Origin: Pelecanus crispus
Taxonomy: Eukaryota > Chordata > Aves > Pelecaniformes > Pelecanidae
Assembly (NCBI RefSeq): GCF_030463565.1
Contig: NC_134659.1
Location: forward strand, 6,394,511 to 6,458,510
Direction: 5' to 3'
Length of the DNA stretch: 64,000 nt
Shown: positions 37,671 through 52,985 of the stretch, piece after piece
How the letters are laid out: each line of letters starts with the position of its first letter
Numbering within the stretch: the first letter of the stretch is position 1
Notes under the pieces: generated by a model
What the model was told of the DNA's origin: nothing
Database searches by the model: none
The model's input: only the letters and a program-made list of their open reading frames with translations
Program-made: the position numbers and the translations under genes

Positions 37671-40650
37671 AAACACACCCTTTGTTAACAAATGGAAATT
37701 TCTGATGCCGGTGTTCCTCTTTTCAGCCATCCAGGCAGCCAAGGAAGTGCCGCTGGCCGGCAGTATTTCTTCCATCCAAGCCTGCAGATTGCGTTACGTC
37801 CAATTCTCTCAACACAGCTTTGTTTTTTTTTTCAGCCCAGCTCCAAGCCTCCCGGGAACCAGCGCCTGCCCCCCAAAATGTCTCCCTTGCCAGGAATTTG
37901 CCCTTCTGTCATCCTGCCCCTTCTGCCCTCCAGCTCTGCTAGTACCCCCCGAAGAAGCTGAGATGGGGGCTAGAAACTGCTCGGTATAGCAGCTCTGAAA
38001 CACGTAACAGGCCTTTACCTGCCCAGTTACAACCACTCAACCATCTCCAAAAGAGACTTTGATTTGTTGCAGTTTATTATCCGTGTCCGAGTCACGCCGG
38101 GGATGCTCAGGTCACGCGTCTGGTGCGTTAGAGGTGCTGCCTGTCTCGCACGCGCTTTGAGTCATGCTGGTCATACCCAGGCTGGAGAGGTGCAGGGAAG
38201 TGTGTATTTAGGCATCATTTGCAGGGGATTTTTAGTCCCAGGGGACCCTTTCCTCAGTCTGGGAGGGTGCTACCAGCCAGCCAGCCCCTGCGGATCCATC
38301 CTGGCATCTGGCACCCCGAGGATGCTGCTCAGCCTCGTAGTCCAAAGCCTGGGCGCTCACCGCCTGCAGAAATTCTGCCACGTGCTGCCGGGGCACAGTG
38401 GTTGTCCCCACGTCCCCATCAGCCTGGCAGCCTCATCTGTGCTGGCTAGTGGCCTCATCTCCCATGAAACACCTGAGGAGACAAACACGGGGCTGTTCCT
38501 CTGTGCAAAGCTTTCAGCAAAGGAGCCCCAGCCGGACCAAAAGCCCGAGGCTGCTCAGACCCCTCTGCCTGGGGGACGCAGCGCTGGGCCAGCCCCCCCT
38601 TAACCACGTGCTTTAACATGTATTGCTTCGAGCAGCTGCCACACGCTGCGGTTCTCCTTCCATTTCACTGCGACAAAACCCTTTGTCCAGGTCTGTGTTT
38701 GTCCCTCGGGGGTCACCACCCTACGCACCCCAGGGAGCGGGCAGAAGCGGGGCCGGCGCAGCTCGCCCCGGGGTCGGGCAGCAGCAGCCCCGCTGTCCTT
38801 TGCTGCGGGGCACTTGCAGACTCCCCAGTCCCTGCTAATGGTGGGGATGGACCCCAGCAGAGCCTTGCTGCTCCTGTCCAAGCTGTGGGTGTTGGACCGG
38901 TGCTTCGAGCCTGCGGTGGCTCAGAAAACCCCTGGCACGCCCTCCTCCTCCTCCTCCATCGCATCCTGATGGATCTGCCTTTGCTCCAATGGATCCTGCG
39001 GGGAGCAAAGGGAAGAGCAAAGACCAGCAGGGACACGGTCAGCCATCGCCCGGCCCTTCCTGCCGCCACTGCTGCCCGAGCAGCTTCAGCTCTCAGAAAC
39101 CTCCCCATTTCACAGGGGAGGAAAAATGCCCTTCCCTGCTATCCGCACCTATCTAATCTCCCTCTCGCTACGCTCAGCCTGCGTCAATATTTTGACACAA
39201 ACCACAGCGGAGTTTGTGTCCTTTTTCTGGTGAAATGACAGAGCTATTAACATATCTGATAATGAGCTCCCGTGATAAAGAGCTTCTAAGAAACAAGTTT
39301 GGATCCCGGGAAAGAGCGGTGCTGCGTGAGCCTCCCCCGGCCAAGGTGTTCCCCGTCCCTTCCGGCCGCAGACCGCAATTCCCGATACTCCAGCTGTTGT
39401 TTTACCTGACTGAATAGCTCCGCTTCAGGATGTAGGGGTCATTTGGACATTATGGCTAAGCTAATCTGGCCTCATATTCCCCACTCAGACTTAATCACAG
39501 GCCTTTGTTAAACCTTATCCAGCTGCAAGGAAGGTTAATGGCTTCCCGCGTGCACCTCTGATGAGGTTTCCCGACACCCAGCAAGAGGGACGGAGGTGGG
39601 GACCCACCGGCCCCTCGGCTTTATCCTCGGCTGGCTGGAGCTATCGGTTCAGCTCTGCAAGTACCAGCGGCAGGGAGAGACGGGAAAGCGCGTCCCTGCG
39701 GTCACTCCAAGGTCACCACGAACTGCAAGCAAAGCCATGTCCACCACCACCAGCTAATTCCAAATTGGCCTGAGTAGGTGCTGGTGAGCATCCCCCCCGC
39801 AGTGACAGCGCAGCAGCAAGCGGCGGCTGGAGGAGGATGAAGCCGTGCCGCCCCGTTAGGGGCTCGCGCAGCATTTCCAGACACGCACCTGATGGCACAG
39901 AGCAGAACTGGCTTTTGGGGAAATCCCTCGGGGAACTCCCGTCCCCAGGGCTGTGGTTGGTGTTTAAGACCAGCCCCAGTGACCTTTTGCTGTCCCGATC
40001 CCCTGCACCGCAGCCTGGCGCGTGGGGCTTCTCACCTGCAAAGCAAAGCCCTTGCAGGAACCAGGTTCAGGATGCTTGCTCTGGGCTTGTCCCTCACGGA
40101 GGACAAGGAGGGCAGAGGTGGGGTGCAGGCAGGCCCAAAGGCAGCAGCTGGCACCTGGGGCACGGCAGCTGCTTGCTTTCCAACGCGCAAAGTCTGCAGC
40201 CCCCAGCTGAGTCGCACGAGCCACGCAGAGGGGACGGGGCTGGGCTGTGGGACGAATTCACAGCCAAGGGCTCGGAAGCCGGGCTGCACCGTCTGCAGGA
40301 GCTCCCCGGGGCACTGGCATGGGGAAGGACTGGTCACTGCCATCCCTGCGCCCATCAGGCTTGAGCTGAGCTGCAGCTCGGAGCCTGCCGCGTTCATCCG
40401 AGCCACCCCCAAGCTCAATAATTCACTATAGATAAAGGCTGAGACGCAGTCCCACAGCCATTAGGAGTTGACAGCGTGTCATACCCCTTGGCAAGAAACA
40501 TAAATACATCGACTTGAGATTTGAAGCAGCCCAGGGACAGCTTTCCCACCACTTTTCTCATGCTGACTCTGTAGAATTCTGCCTAGGAGTTTATCACCTT
40601 ACCTTGCTGGAGAAAGAACGGCCGAGACACACAGCCCATCAGTCTGTGCT
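37671..40650. other. upstream region of PGC copy A
   Basis: Non-coding. A second GATA-rich block lies at 39205-39290 (listed separately). Otherwise there is no gene or named repeat. Confidence 0.45.
39205..39290 (-). promoter_or_regulatory. distal GATA block upstream of PGC copy A
   Basis: Contains GGAGTTTGTGTCCTTT, matching the start of the block upstream of copy B, followed by TATCTGATAATG and GTGATAAAG. It lies about 1.9 kb above the copy A start codon. Confidence 0.4.
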
Positions 40651-41238
40651 TGGTCGTCACTCTGCTGTTTTTGGCTGGGATGGAGTTAATTTTCTTCACG
40701 GCAGCTAGCACGGGGCTGTGTTTTGGATTTGTGCTGCAGACAGCGCTGATAACACAGGGATGTTTTCGTTACTGCCGAGCAGCGCTTACGCAGAGCCAAG
40801 GCCTTTTCTGCCCCCCACCCCAGCAGCGAGCAGGCTGGGGGCACGGGGAGCTGGCAGGGGACACGGCCGGGCCAGCGGAGCCCAGCTGACCCCAGGGGTG
40901 CCCCACACCGCACGGCGTCGTGCTCGGCACACGGAGCTGGGGGGAGGAGGAGGAAGGGGGGGACGTTCGGAGCGATGGCATTGCCCTCCCAAGTCACCGT
41001 TACATATGATGGAGCCTGGCTTTCCTGGAGATGGCTTAGCACCTGCCTGCCCATGGGAAGCGGGGAATTAATTCCTTCATTTGCTTTGCTTGTGTGCACA
41101 GCTTTTGCTTTACTTCTTAAATTGTCTTTACTTCAACCCATGAGTTCTACCTTTTTTTTCCCCGATTCTCTCCCCCATCCCACCGGGGGGGTAGTGAGCG
41201 AGCGGCTGCGTGGTGCCTAGCTGCATTAAACCATGACA
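40651..41238 (+). mobile_element. solo LTR of a related avian endogenous retrovirus
   Basis: A plus-oriented LTR, about 590 bp, from TGGTCGTCACTCTGC to AAACCATGACA, with GGGATGGAGTTAATTTTCTT near its start and TCTCTCCCCCATCCCACCGG near its end. It shares both ends with the LTR at 33.8-34.4 kb but the middle differs, so it is another subfamily. There is no internal region. It ends some 50 bp from the copy B poly(A) site, antisense to the genes. Likely older than the first LTR. Confidence 0.8.
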
Positions 41239-41285
41239 GTCACTCAACAAGCTCAGAAGGTCAGAGACAATTTGGGATGTTGGCA

Positions 41286-41291
41286 TTTATA
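41286..41291 (-). terminator. PGC: probable poly(A) signal of PGC copy B
   Basis: TATAAA, a weak variant hexamer, on the minus strand about 165 nt beyond the stop codon. No AATAAA was seen between the stop and the LTR. Confidence 0.4.
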
Positions 41292-41452
41292 CATAACAAG
41301 AGACTGTGAGCACACACAGAGAAATCTTGGAGGGACAGGGAGCCATGCAGCGACATAAAGGAACATAAAGATCCATAGGAGCCCCGTAGCGCTCCAGCGA
41401 TGCCAAGGTGCGTTTGTCCAGGAGAGGGGCTGGATTTCGCTCTTCCACTCCT

Positions 41453-45181
<3,729 letters not shown>

Positions 45182-45260
45182 GGTGCAGGAGCTGTCCACC
45201 GGTCTGCACGCACCTTCCCGGAGACGGCAGCAGATGACCTGAGCTGCTCAGGCTCCCCAT

Positions 45261-45267
45261 TTTTATA
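45261..45267 (-). promoter_or_regulatory. PGC: TATA box of PGC copy B
   Basis: TATAAAA on the minus strand, about 80 bp above the ATG at 45181. Confidence 0.8.
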
Positions 45268-45364
45268 CCGGGAAGCAGTGACCCCCACTTATCTGCTGAC
45301 CTCCATTTTCCATTACCACTTGCACCCCCAGCTTCAAGGGTTTCTTTGTATTTTGGGCCACGAG

Positions 45365-45570
45365 GATTTTGAGGAGTTTGTGTCCTTTGCGAGGCGCTCA
45401 AGTGAGAATAGAGCAAGACATGTCTTCCATAACAAGATCAAAGTGTTATCATCCGATAAGAGGCCAGCTCTTATCACAGCAAAGAGAGGAGTGACCCAAA
45501 CGTCACTGTGGTGGGGTGTTATCTGTGTGCGTCAAAACCTGTTCAAACCTTTTCCCAAAACAAAGGCACT
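45365..45570 (-). promoter_or_regulatory. proximal GATA/ACAAAGG block of PGC copy B
   Basis: GGAGTTTGTGTCCTTTG, then a tight GATA cluster (GTTATCATCCGATAAGAGG and CTCTTATCACAG, three sites within 40 bp at about 45440-45477), then GTGTTATCTG and AACAAAGG at 45559-45566. It lies at about -190 to -390 from the ATG. Confidence 0.55.
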
Positions 45571-46218
45571 CTTGGTGCAGGATGGAAACGTATCAGACTT
45601 TTGTCTACCGTTCTTCCATCCAGCCAGCCCAGCCACCCGCCGCAGGGACCTTCCGGTGTGGAGGAAGGACGGCTGCTGGCATGGAAGCTTTTCCAGGGCA
45701 CGGTGCAAAGAGCTGGAGTTGGCTGCTCCGCTCCCCCTGCCCCAGGCGCTCACTGAGCCCACGAGGTTTCTTCTCCTGCGCTCTCGTAGGTGGTTTCCAG
45801 CACTGTTCTGCCTTCTGGTCCATCCTTCTCCACTTCTTCATCTGCTCTGTCCTTCTCCACCTCTTCATCAGCCTCCCAGTCCTTCACCATCCTCTTCTTC
45901 AGGTACAGCTGGTTTCCATATGTCGTACACCTCACTCCTGCTTCTGCTCTCATACTTTTTTTTTTTTTTTTAATTTTGCAGAACAACTGATTCCCTTTCC
46001 ATCCTGCATTAAAAGGCAGGTGCTGTGCCTCCCTGCATGGAGAGGTTTAACCCACCCGTGGAGGAAGGCCTTGGGGCTGGCCGAGCTGCAGCTTCACCCA
46101 CTGGGTCCTCGCACTAGAGCCCAGAAAGTCGGGAAATTTCTTGTTTGCCTTTTTTTCCATGGAAAAAAAAGAGAACCACAAACACAGACCTCCCAAACTG
46201 CCAACAAACACCCAAACA

Positions 46219-46347
46219 GACCAAAACGTTTTCAGTTATAACCTAAATATTTTCTAGCAAACGAACCAAAATGTTGTTGGTTACAACCTAAACATTTTCT
46301 AGCAAATGGACCAAAATATTTTCAGTTATAACCTAAATATTTTCTAG
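46219..46347. repeat. 45-bp tandem repeat, three copies
   Basis: AACCTAAATATTTTCTAG recurs at a 45-bp period (46240, 46285, 46330) with ACCAAAAT between copies. It is AT-rich and lies just upstream of the distal GATA block. Confidence 0.85.
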
Positions 46348-46499
46348 ACCTCCTCTGGCCCTGCTTGCATGCCGGCTCCAAGCAGCCTGGCTCTTCACAG
46401 CGGGGAAATCACGCTCTCCATCATCCGCCGATAGCCCGGTGTCGCTATCGCTGCACTCATCCTGTGTCAACGCTCAGCAAAGATTTTATTCCCCCGGGA

Positions 46500-46715
46500 G
46501 CACCAGGGAGTATGTGTCCTTTGCTGGATATTGAGACTATAATAAAGCAATTATCTTGTTTGCTAGCAGGACTGATAGAAAGATCAACTTATTAAGATTG
46601 GATAAAAAGCAAATTCTGGCTGAAAGCAAAGAGCAGTTATCAAAACGTCAATATACCGAGTGTTATCTGCAGGTCCCCACAGGGACTCAGCCTTGCCAAA
46701 AGACAAAGGAATAAG
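46500..46715 (-). promoter_or_regulatory. distal GATA/ACAAAGG block upstream of PGC copy B
   Basis: GGGAGTATGTGTCCTTTGCTGG, then AATTATCTTG, CTGATAGAAAG, GGATAAAAAGC, AGTTATCAAAACG, GTGTTATCTG and GACAAAGG at 46702-46709. The order and wording match the proximal block of copy B, about 1.1 kb away. GGATAAAAAGCAAATTCTG also resembles the copy A proximal block. Confidence 0.5.
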
Positions 46716-49700
46716 GTGCCCTCTACAGCACACACAAACACATTCTACTTTTGGCACTTCTTGACCCAAAGTAAGACAGCGCTTGTTTGCCGAGGCATTT
46801 TAGTCTACTGGGAATCAAGGGTTTACAGTTTCTAACGTCAGAGGTCCTGTGGTCCCTACACGGAGCAGGACTCGGCCAACAGCACGTACCCACGCTGCTC
46901 CGAGGCAGGACTTCTCCTGGAGGAATTTCTCCCCCTTTGCTTTGTTTCTTTTCTGTGTTGGTGCAATGGCCTGGCCCACACACAAACAGCTCCAGCCCAG
47001 GGAACACCGTCTCTCCCAGATGAGTGCAGATCCCCTTTGCATCCCATGGCCAACTCCACCACCTCTCCCGGGACACTGCAGCGGGGCAAAACCGGCAAAC
47101 GAGATGAGCTGTGAGCAGCAGCTGTCCTGGCCATCCGGAGGGCTTAAGCACTTTCAACATGAGCCAACAAATCCTATTAAACCAACAGCTGCTGCAGAGG
47201 TGGGCATCACCTCCCAAACACCGGTAGCTCTCAACAGAGCGTTTTGCAGGATTAGAAATGGGCTCTGAAGTGGGAGCCGGCCTCCCCCATGACCCAAAGA
47301 CCTCTCCTGCCTGCAGACACCACTCCCGGAGCCATCAGGGGACAGAAACCTTTTCAAAAACATTTCCATCACCCTGAATTTCCTAGTCTGCTCTAGGCTC
47401 TGCTCTACCCATGGCAAAAACAGAGAACTGACTCGTCCCAACTCCAGGATAATTTACCACCCCGGTTCCTCCGCCTCTGCCCCAGACACAAGCTTTTGCT
47501 CTTTACCTCAACAAACGGTAGCACAGAACTTAATAAACATGAATATGGGACTGCCAGGAGCTTCCCCTGGTCATTAAAGCCTGTTGCTGTCGCAAGCACC
47601 ATGTCAGCTGAAACCCTTCCTGAGGGTGCTGAATCCCATCCGAGTTAATGCTCTCCCCCTTCATAATTTAAACAGTCTTGCTCTGTATAATTAATTTAAA
47701 ATAGCTATATATGCTTTGCCTGGAGCACAATTGCTCTCTGCTTGGGTTCTCCAACCGAGAAAAGCTGTCGGTGGGAGCTGCAATGGCATGGGTACATCCG
47801 AAGCAGCTGTGTTTATGAACTGCGCACAAGCACACGTATCCTTTACTCAGTGCTGCGCAAGCTGGTTTTAGTGTTTTGTTTCCAAAACAGAGATTATAGT
47901 ACACAGATGAACAGCTTCCATCCACATTAAAATAAATATTCCTCCTTTCCTACGCAACTGTGAGAACGGCTCCTGAAATAAACAGCTCGGTTCTAGGTCT
48001 AACATTTAAGTTCCCAAACCAGGGCAAGGATCAGTCACTTCACGATGATCTTCTCTTGCGGACAGTTTCTGAAGAGACCTCCAGGCACCCTGCTCAGTCC
48101 CAGATCCCAGGCTGATGCTGGAGCTCTACATCACCTCCTTATACACCCCAAAATGGTCCCCAACTCCCTGCATCAGCGTCCACTCACCTACCTGAAGTTT
48201 AGAAACGCACCCATCACCAGAGATTTTCTCTCAATGCTTAGGACTATCCTGAAAACTCCAAGTCAAACACCAGTGGCAAATGCCATGCTATTTTCAAGCT
48301 ATTTTCAACCTCTTTTTGACAGGGCTATCAAAGTCTTCCTAGAAAGAGAAATGAAAAATGTTTTCACTGTGTTTTCCTGGGATGGGATGGAAATAACAAC
48401 ACAACTGATGATAAACCCATGTTATCTCCTCTGTTTCTCCTCCAGTTTTTACCTCCAGCATTTCAGAAAATCATGGAAGGACCCTGAAGAAACGAAACAC
48501 AGGGGTTTGGGTTGGAAAGACACTGCCCATGAAGGCACGCTCACTTCGGGCACAGATGGCCCTGTTAGCTGTTCTTAAGTTGATTCTCACTGGAGAAGAG
48601 TTTTCAGGGGCAATTTTATAAGCCAAGGAATTAAACCGTGCATGTTACCGCACGATTAGCTCTCATTTGCTGTAGAGTTTGGAAAAACAAACAAATCAAC
48701 TCTTTGCAGAGAGCGATGGCAGAGAACCCATGGAAAGGCCCTGTGCCTAGAGCAGATCAGCACAGCCAGGGAGAGTGAAGCCACATCTTGTTCAACATTG
48801 GCAAAAGCACCTCATTCCCACCAGCCCCCAAATTCCACCGCTCCAAACTATTAGCTTAAACTACCCATGGTGGAAACAGCACGTCTTAAAGGGTAGGTAC
48901 TCCAGAGACCATGAATATTCTTGCTATGCTCAACCTACATTCACAGCACATCAATTTCCAAGGCAACTTCACAGTTTCCTCCTGATGCTCAGCTCAATGG
49001 AAGACCCAGATGGTCTACACCCCCGTGACCAACTGTCAGCGATGGCTCTGCCCCAAGGAGAGTCACCATGAAAGAGTCCGTGGCTTCAGAGCCTCAGCTC
49101 CTGTGTCACACGGGCCAGAGAACCTCATCCAAACATTTCTGTGAGTTCAGCTGCCAGCTCAAACACCAGCACGTGGAATTGTCCTGCAAAGATATCCCCA
49201 CGGGTCACCAGCCAACGGAGAGGGAAAGGTGTCTGTCTCTGCATACATGTTTCTCTTCATTTACTTTTTAAGCCTCTCGCAGTGAGACTAGCCAGGTGGA
49301 AGACAGCAACCACTGCTCCAGGTAGAATACATAAGGACACAGACATCATTCCTTCAGGGGAGGGAGACCTGGAACGCAAAGGTTGCAAGAAGTCCAGCTT
49401 GAATTACCTGAGGACAACTGGCAATTGTTGGCCTGGCTCTCATTTTTAAATAAAAAGTAAAGTTCACTTTGAAACGTGACAGCTGTCTCTTTGCACCACA
49501 CACAAAAGACAGGACCACCAGATAGTCATCATATTCCATTTATTCTGTATACATTCGTAGTGCACATTAACGTAAGACATGAGCACTCCTCAGGTCACAT
49601 AGCACTGCTGTTGTTCTTCACCTGTGAGGTTACACCCGGATGAGATATAAAGAGGGACTGAACGGATATCCATAGAAATAACCTGAAGAAGCAATTACAC

Positions 49701-52700
49701 AGCAAGATCAAGCCCTCTGGTCAAAGCAACTGAATCCCCGGTGGCCAGAGCCCCGAAGCACCTTTGTTTTTCTGCCACATCAGAGATGTTCAGTATCAAA
49801 GACACCAGTACGAGTAACAACAAGGAGAATCGCATGGGAGAAGAGCTTGAGATAACACAGATGCATCTGGGCCTTTCAACTGTAAAATCACATTCACTTA
49901 TGGAAGAAAAACAAATTAGATCCCTTCTTTACAATTAGCCTTTTCCCTGGCCTGTAATTGCAAACTTCAAAGCTCTCAGGATTTCTACTAATGTATTCAC
50001 CTTTGGTCCTGTTCGGTAACAGGAATCTAAACCTGTTCTGCTACCCGTGCGCGGCATTTCAAGACAAGCCAAGTTTGGGGGAAAGGCAAACTTCCCAGAA
50101 AGACTGATGGCAGCCCTCCCAGAAGCTGAATTTAGGCAATGCGTTCATTAACAATCATTTGTTAATGACACTTCACAGTCAAGATAGCACCCGAGAGGGC
50201 GGAGCAGCATCACACGGAGGGACAGAGGAAAGCTTCGTGAGAAAACGGCCGAGAGAACAGACAGCTGTAATACCAAGCCCCGGTTTGGTTTTCCTCCCAG
50301 TGAACAGCATGGCTTAGGTAATAAAAATAACAATACTTCAGTAACAACCAACACATTTGAGTCTCTTTGCAAAAATATCGATCTTTTAATCCTCACAATC
50401 CAGCCTCTCCTTTGCCATCCTGTCTCTGTAAGGCAGGTACAGCTCACAGATACTCAAACCTCCTTCCCTAGGGGGAAAAGCAGGCACATAAAATGGGCCA
50501 AAAGAAAAAATGAATCAAAAAATCCTCCTACGATAAAAGACGACTGAGCGCCGGGAGAAGCTATATTCCTACCAACAGGTTCTTAGGAAAGGGAAGGGTA
50601 AAAGACCTATTTTACACATTCACCAGGGAAGAAATATCAGGGGAAGAAGTCTGATTGATTAACTCAAAACTCAAACAAGAACCACTTAAAAAGGTTAAGA
50701 CAGTCAAATTCTCTCTGCATAGCACATGGCTGCTTACCAAGTCATCCCTTGAACGTCAATCTCACAAGCAGAGGAAGGAGACCAGCGAAGATGCAATACA
50801 GTCCCCAGCGGGGGCTACGCAAACCTGCTCCGCTGCGTAGTACGTAAACCAACAGCCAAGCTCGTGCTCCCAGGTCTTCGCCATTGCCCAGGACAGCTTC
50901 ATTTTGCTGCCTTTTCTTCAGAACCAAAGAAAGTCTCAGCAAACACAACAGCTGACTGAACACAGCTCCTTTTTCCAAGTTACCAATTCACAGACAAAAC
51001 ATCGAGGCGAACCATCTGCCTTGCAGAAGCAAGCCTGGGAGAGTAAGAGATCTCACGGCTGCAACTCAGCCTCAGGGACTAACTCCAGAGCAGGTTTCAG
51101 ATGTACACATGCTCATACTTTTCCTCCTGGTCAACTGTGTGGCATCAGTTGGATGCACAGAGCCCTGGACGAATCCTTCTTAACTCAAAATCAGATTTAT
51201 GGATGCAGCCACAAAGGGTGAGGTATTCCGGTCCACGGAGGTGATCTTCGCTGTGGGGGATATTCCATGGCTGAAGGGATAGGAGGAGTCATCAGGTATC
51301 CCTAGCTTAATTTCCCATCCAAGTAATCGTGCACATGTATATTAGTATGCAACCATTGGGAAAGCCCAGCAAACTTGCAACCTAAGGCTCAAAGCCAAAT
51401 CTGCAAGATTCATCTTCACAAGGTGCCGTAAAGATACACTGCATAAAGATAGTTTCCAACCAAAAGAAAACAGTAACGAGGAAAGACTCCAGAGAGTTAT
51501 CAGAAGGGATCCCTCCTGCCCATCACCCAGATCAAAGAACTGGAGGAATGAGAAAATGCCCGCTCAGATGCCCTCCTCGCCTTTCAACCCCACACCGGTT
51601 TCTCCTCCGAAACCATTTCAAGCGTGGCCACTAGAGGAAGCTGCGACACAGGCGAGCACCGCTCGGGCCGTAACGCAGGGAGAAATCCGAAATAGTGACA
51701 CTTCTGCTCCCGGTGCCCCAAGAACTACCGCCTCAGCGTTCAAACACCACACCGGTCTTTCCATGCAATTTCACATCACCTGCAAAATTTAATATTAAGA
51801 AGTTCTCAAAGGGTCCTGGCTACTTAATGCGGACATTGCTCTTGTGAAGTTTTCCAGAAAAGCAAAAAAAGCGAGAAAATCACTGGGACGTGAACCCGAT
51901 GCGCACGCTGAAAGCCATAAATGACAACCGGTTTCCTGGCTGCCTGCGCGGCGTTTCCCATTTAATTGCTTAAACAAACCCACTGCAAACAATGAGCTGT
52001 GACCAGCTTTTCATTCCCGAAGCTTTCTGGGAAGCTTGCAATGCCAGCCGAGCGAAGCCTGCTGAGCCAGCAGTGCTGCTCCCCGACCCGCGGCCGGACA
52101 CGATGGGGCGTAAAGCAGAGGATGGCGGAGCAAGGCACCCGCCAGACCCCTGTGCACTGCAAGCAGCAGATGCAGCCAGCATCAGCTCTGTGTTTTCTCA
52201 CCTTTAAGGTCAAGGAAACTCTTCTTCTCGTTCTTTGAACACGTGCAGCATCCTCCACTATAAATGGGATAAGGGATGCCATCGGGGACCGGCGATAACG
52301 TATCTGCTATGTGCACACACAGCTATTGCACAGCAGGCTCCTCATCGCCACTGCTTTCAGTGTCCTTGGGAGGTAGGGGAGCATCAGATTCACCAAAGAG
52401 GAAAGGGAGGCACAAGTCGGACAACCCACTTTGTCTGGAGGACGTGCAAGTCAGCACTTCAAAAGGCCAAAGCCAGCTTTCCCAAAGCAAAGTTAATTTA
52501 GAGCCACTTAAACGGGACTGCGGCCAGGGCTCGCTGGGAGCCCAGCCTTTCTGAGGAACCACCAGCACCAGCGTGCTTTCCCTGGTCCCTGGAGCTCACA
52601 GCATCTCCAGACCCTCACAGCAGCCTCATCCCGCCCGCCGGAGACACGCAGCCAGGCTGGTGGCCACAGGGAGCACCCAAGCAGCAGCCCCAGGCCTCAC

Positions 52701-52985
52701 CTGCTTTCTCCCAAGACACGCTGCCACCCAACAGCACCTTCCCTCGCATTCAACCAACCTGCGAACCTCCCGTGCGGGTGGGACAGGGCCCTCGCCTCTT
52801 CCTCCATGTAAATGTTTTACATTTCGACCTTTTTTCCCTTTCTGGGGGGAAGAAGGGAATAAGTGGTTTGCATTTCTCAGCTCAGGCAGGGGAAAGGCAG
52901 GTCCGTACGGAGGCTCCCAGAGCATTGCCCTGTGCTGCCATGTGGGAGTTCCTAGTGCTGTCCCAGAGGGTGACACTTACAGCTT

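Larger units (their letters stand above)
45571..52985. other. intergenic, FRS3 3' end to PGC copy B promoter
   Basis: Mostly AT-richer, non-coding sequence with no recognisable protein or named transposon. Noted inside: an imperfect ~30-bp CTTCTCCACTTCTTCATC duplication at about 45826-45880, a poly-T at 45958-45971, the 45-bp repeat and the distal GATA block (both listed separately). About 47.4-52.9 kb shows nothing I can name. In mammals this interval also lacks a gene. Confidence 0.45.

Noticed and set aside
37671-40650. A third pepsinogen gene between the two copies
   Set aside because: No catalytic DTG, flap or prosegment pieces occur in any frame; only upstream-type blocks are seen.
47400-52900. 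Hidden gene in the gap between PGC copy B and FRS3
   Set aside because: No recognisable domain or consistent exon series on either strand, and the orthologous mammalian interval is also empty.
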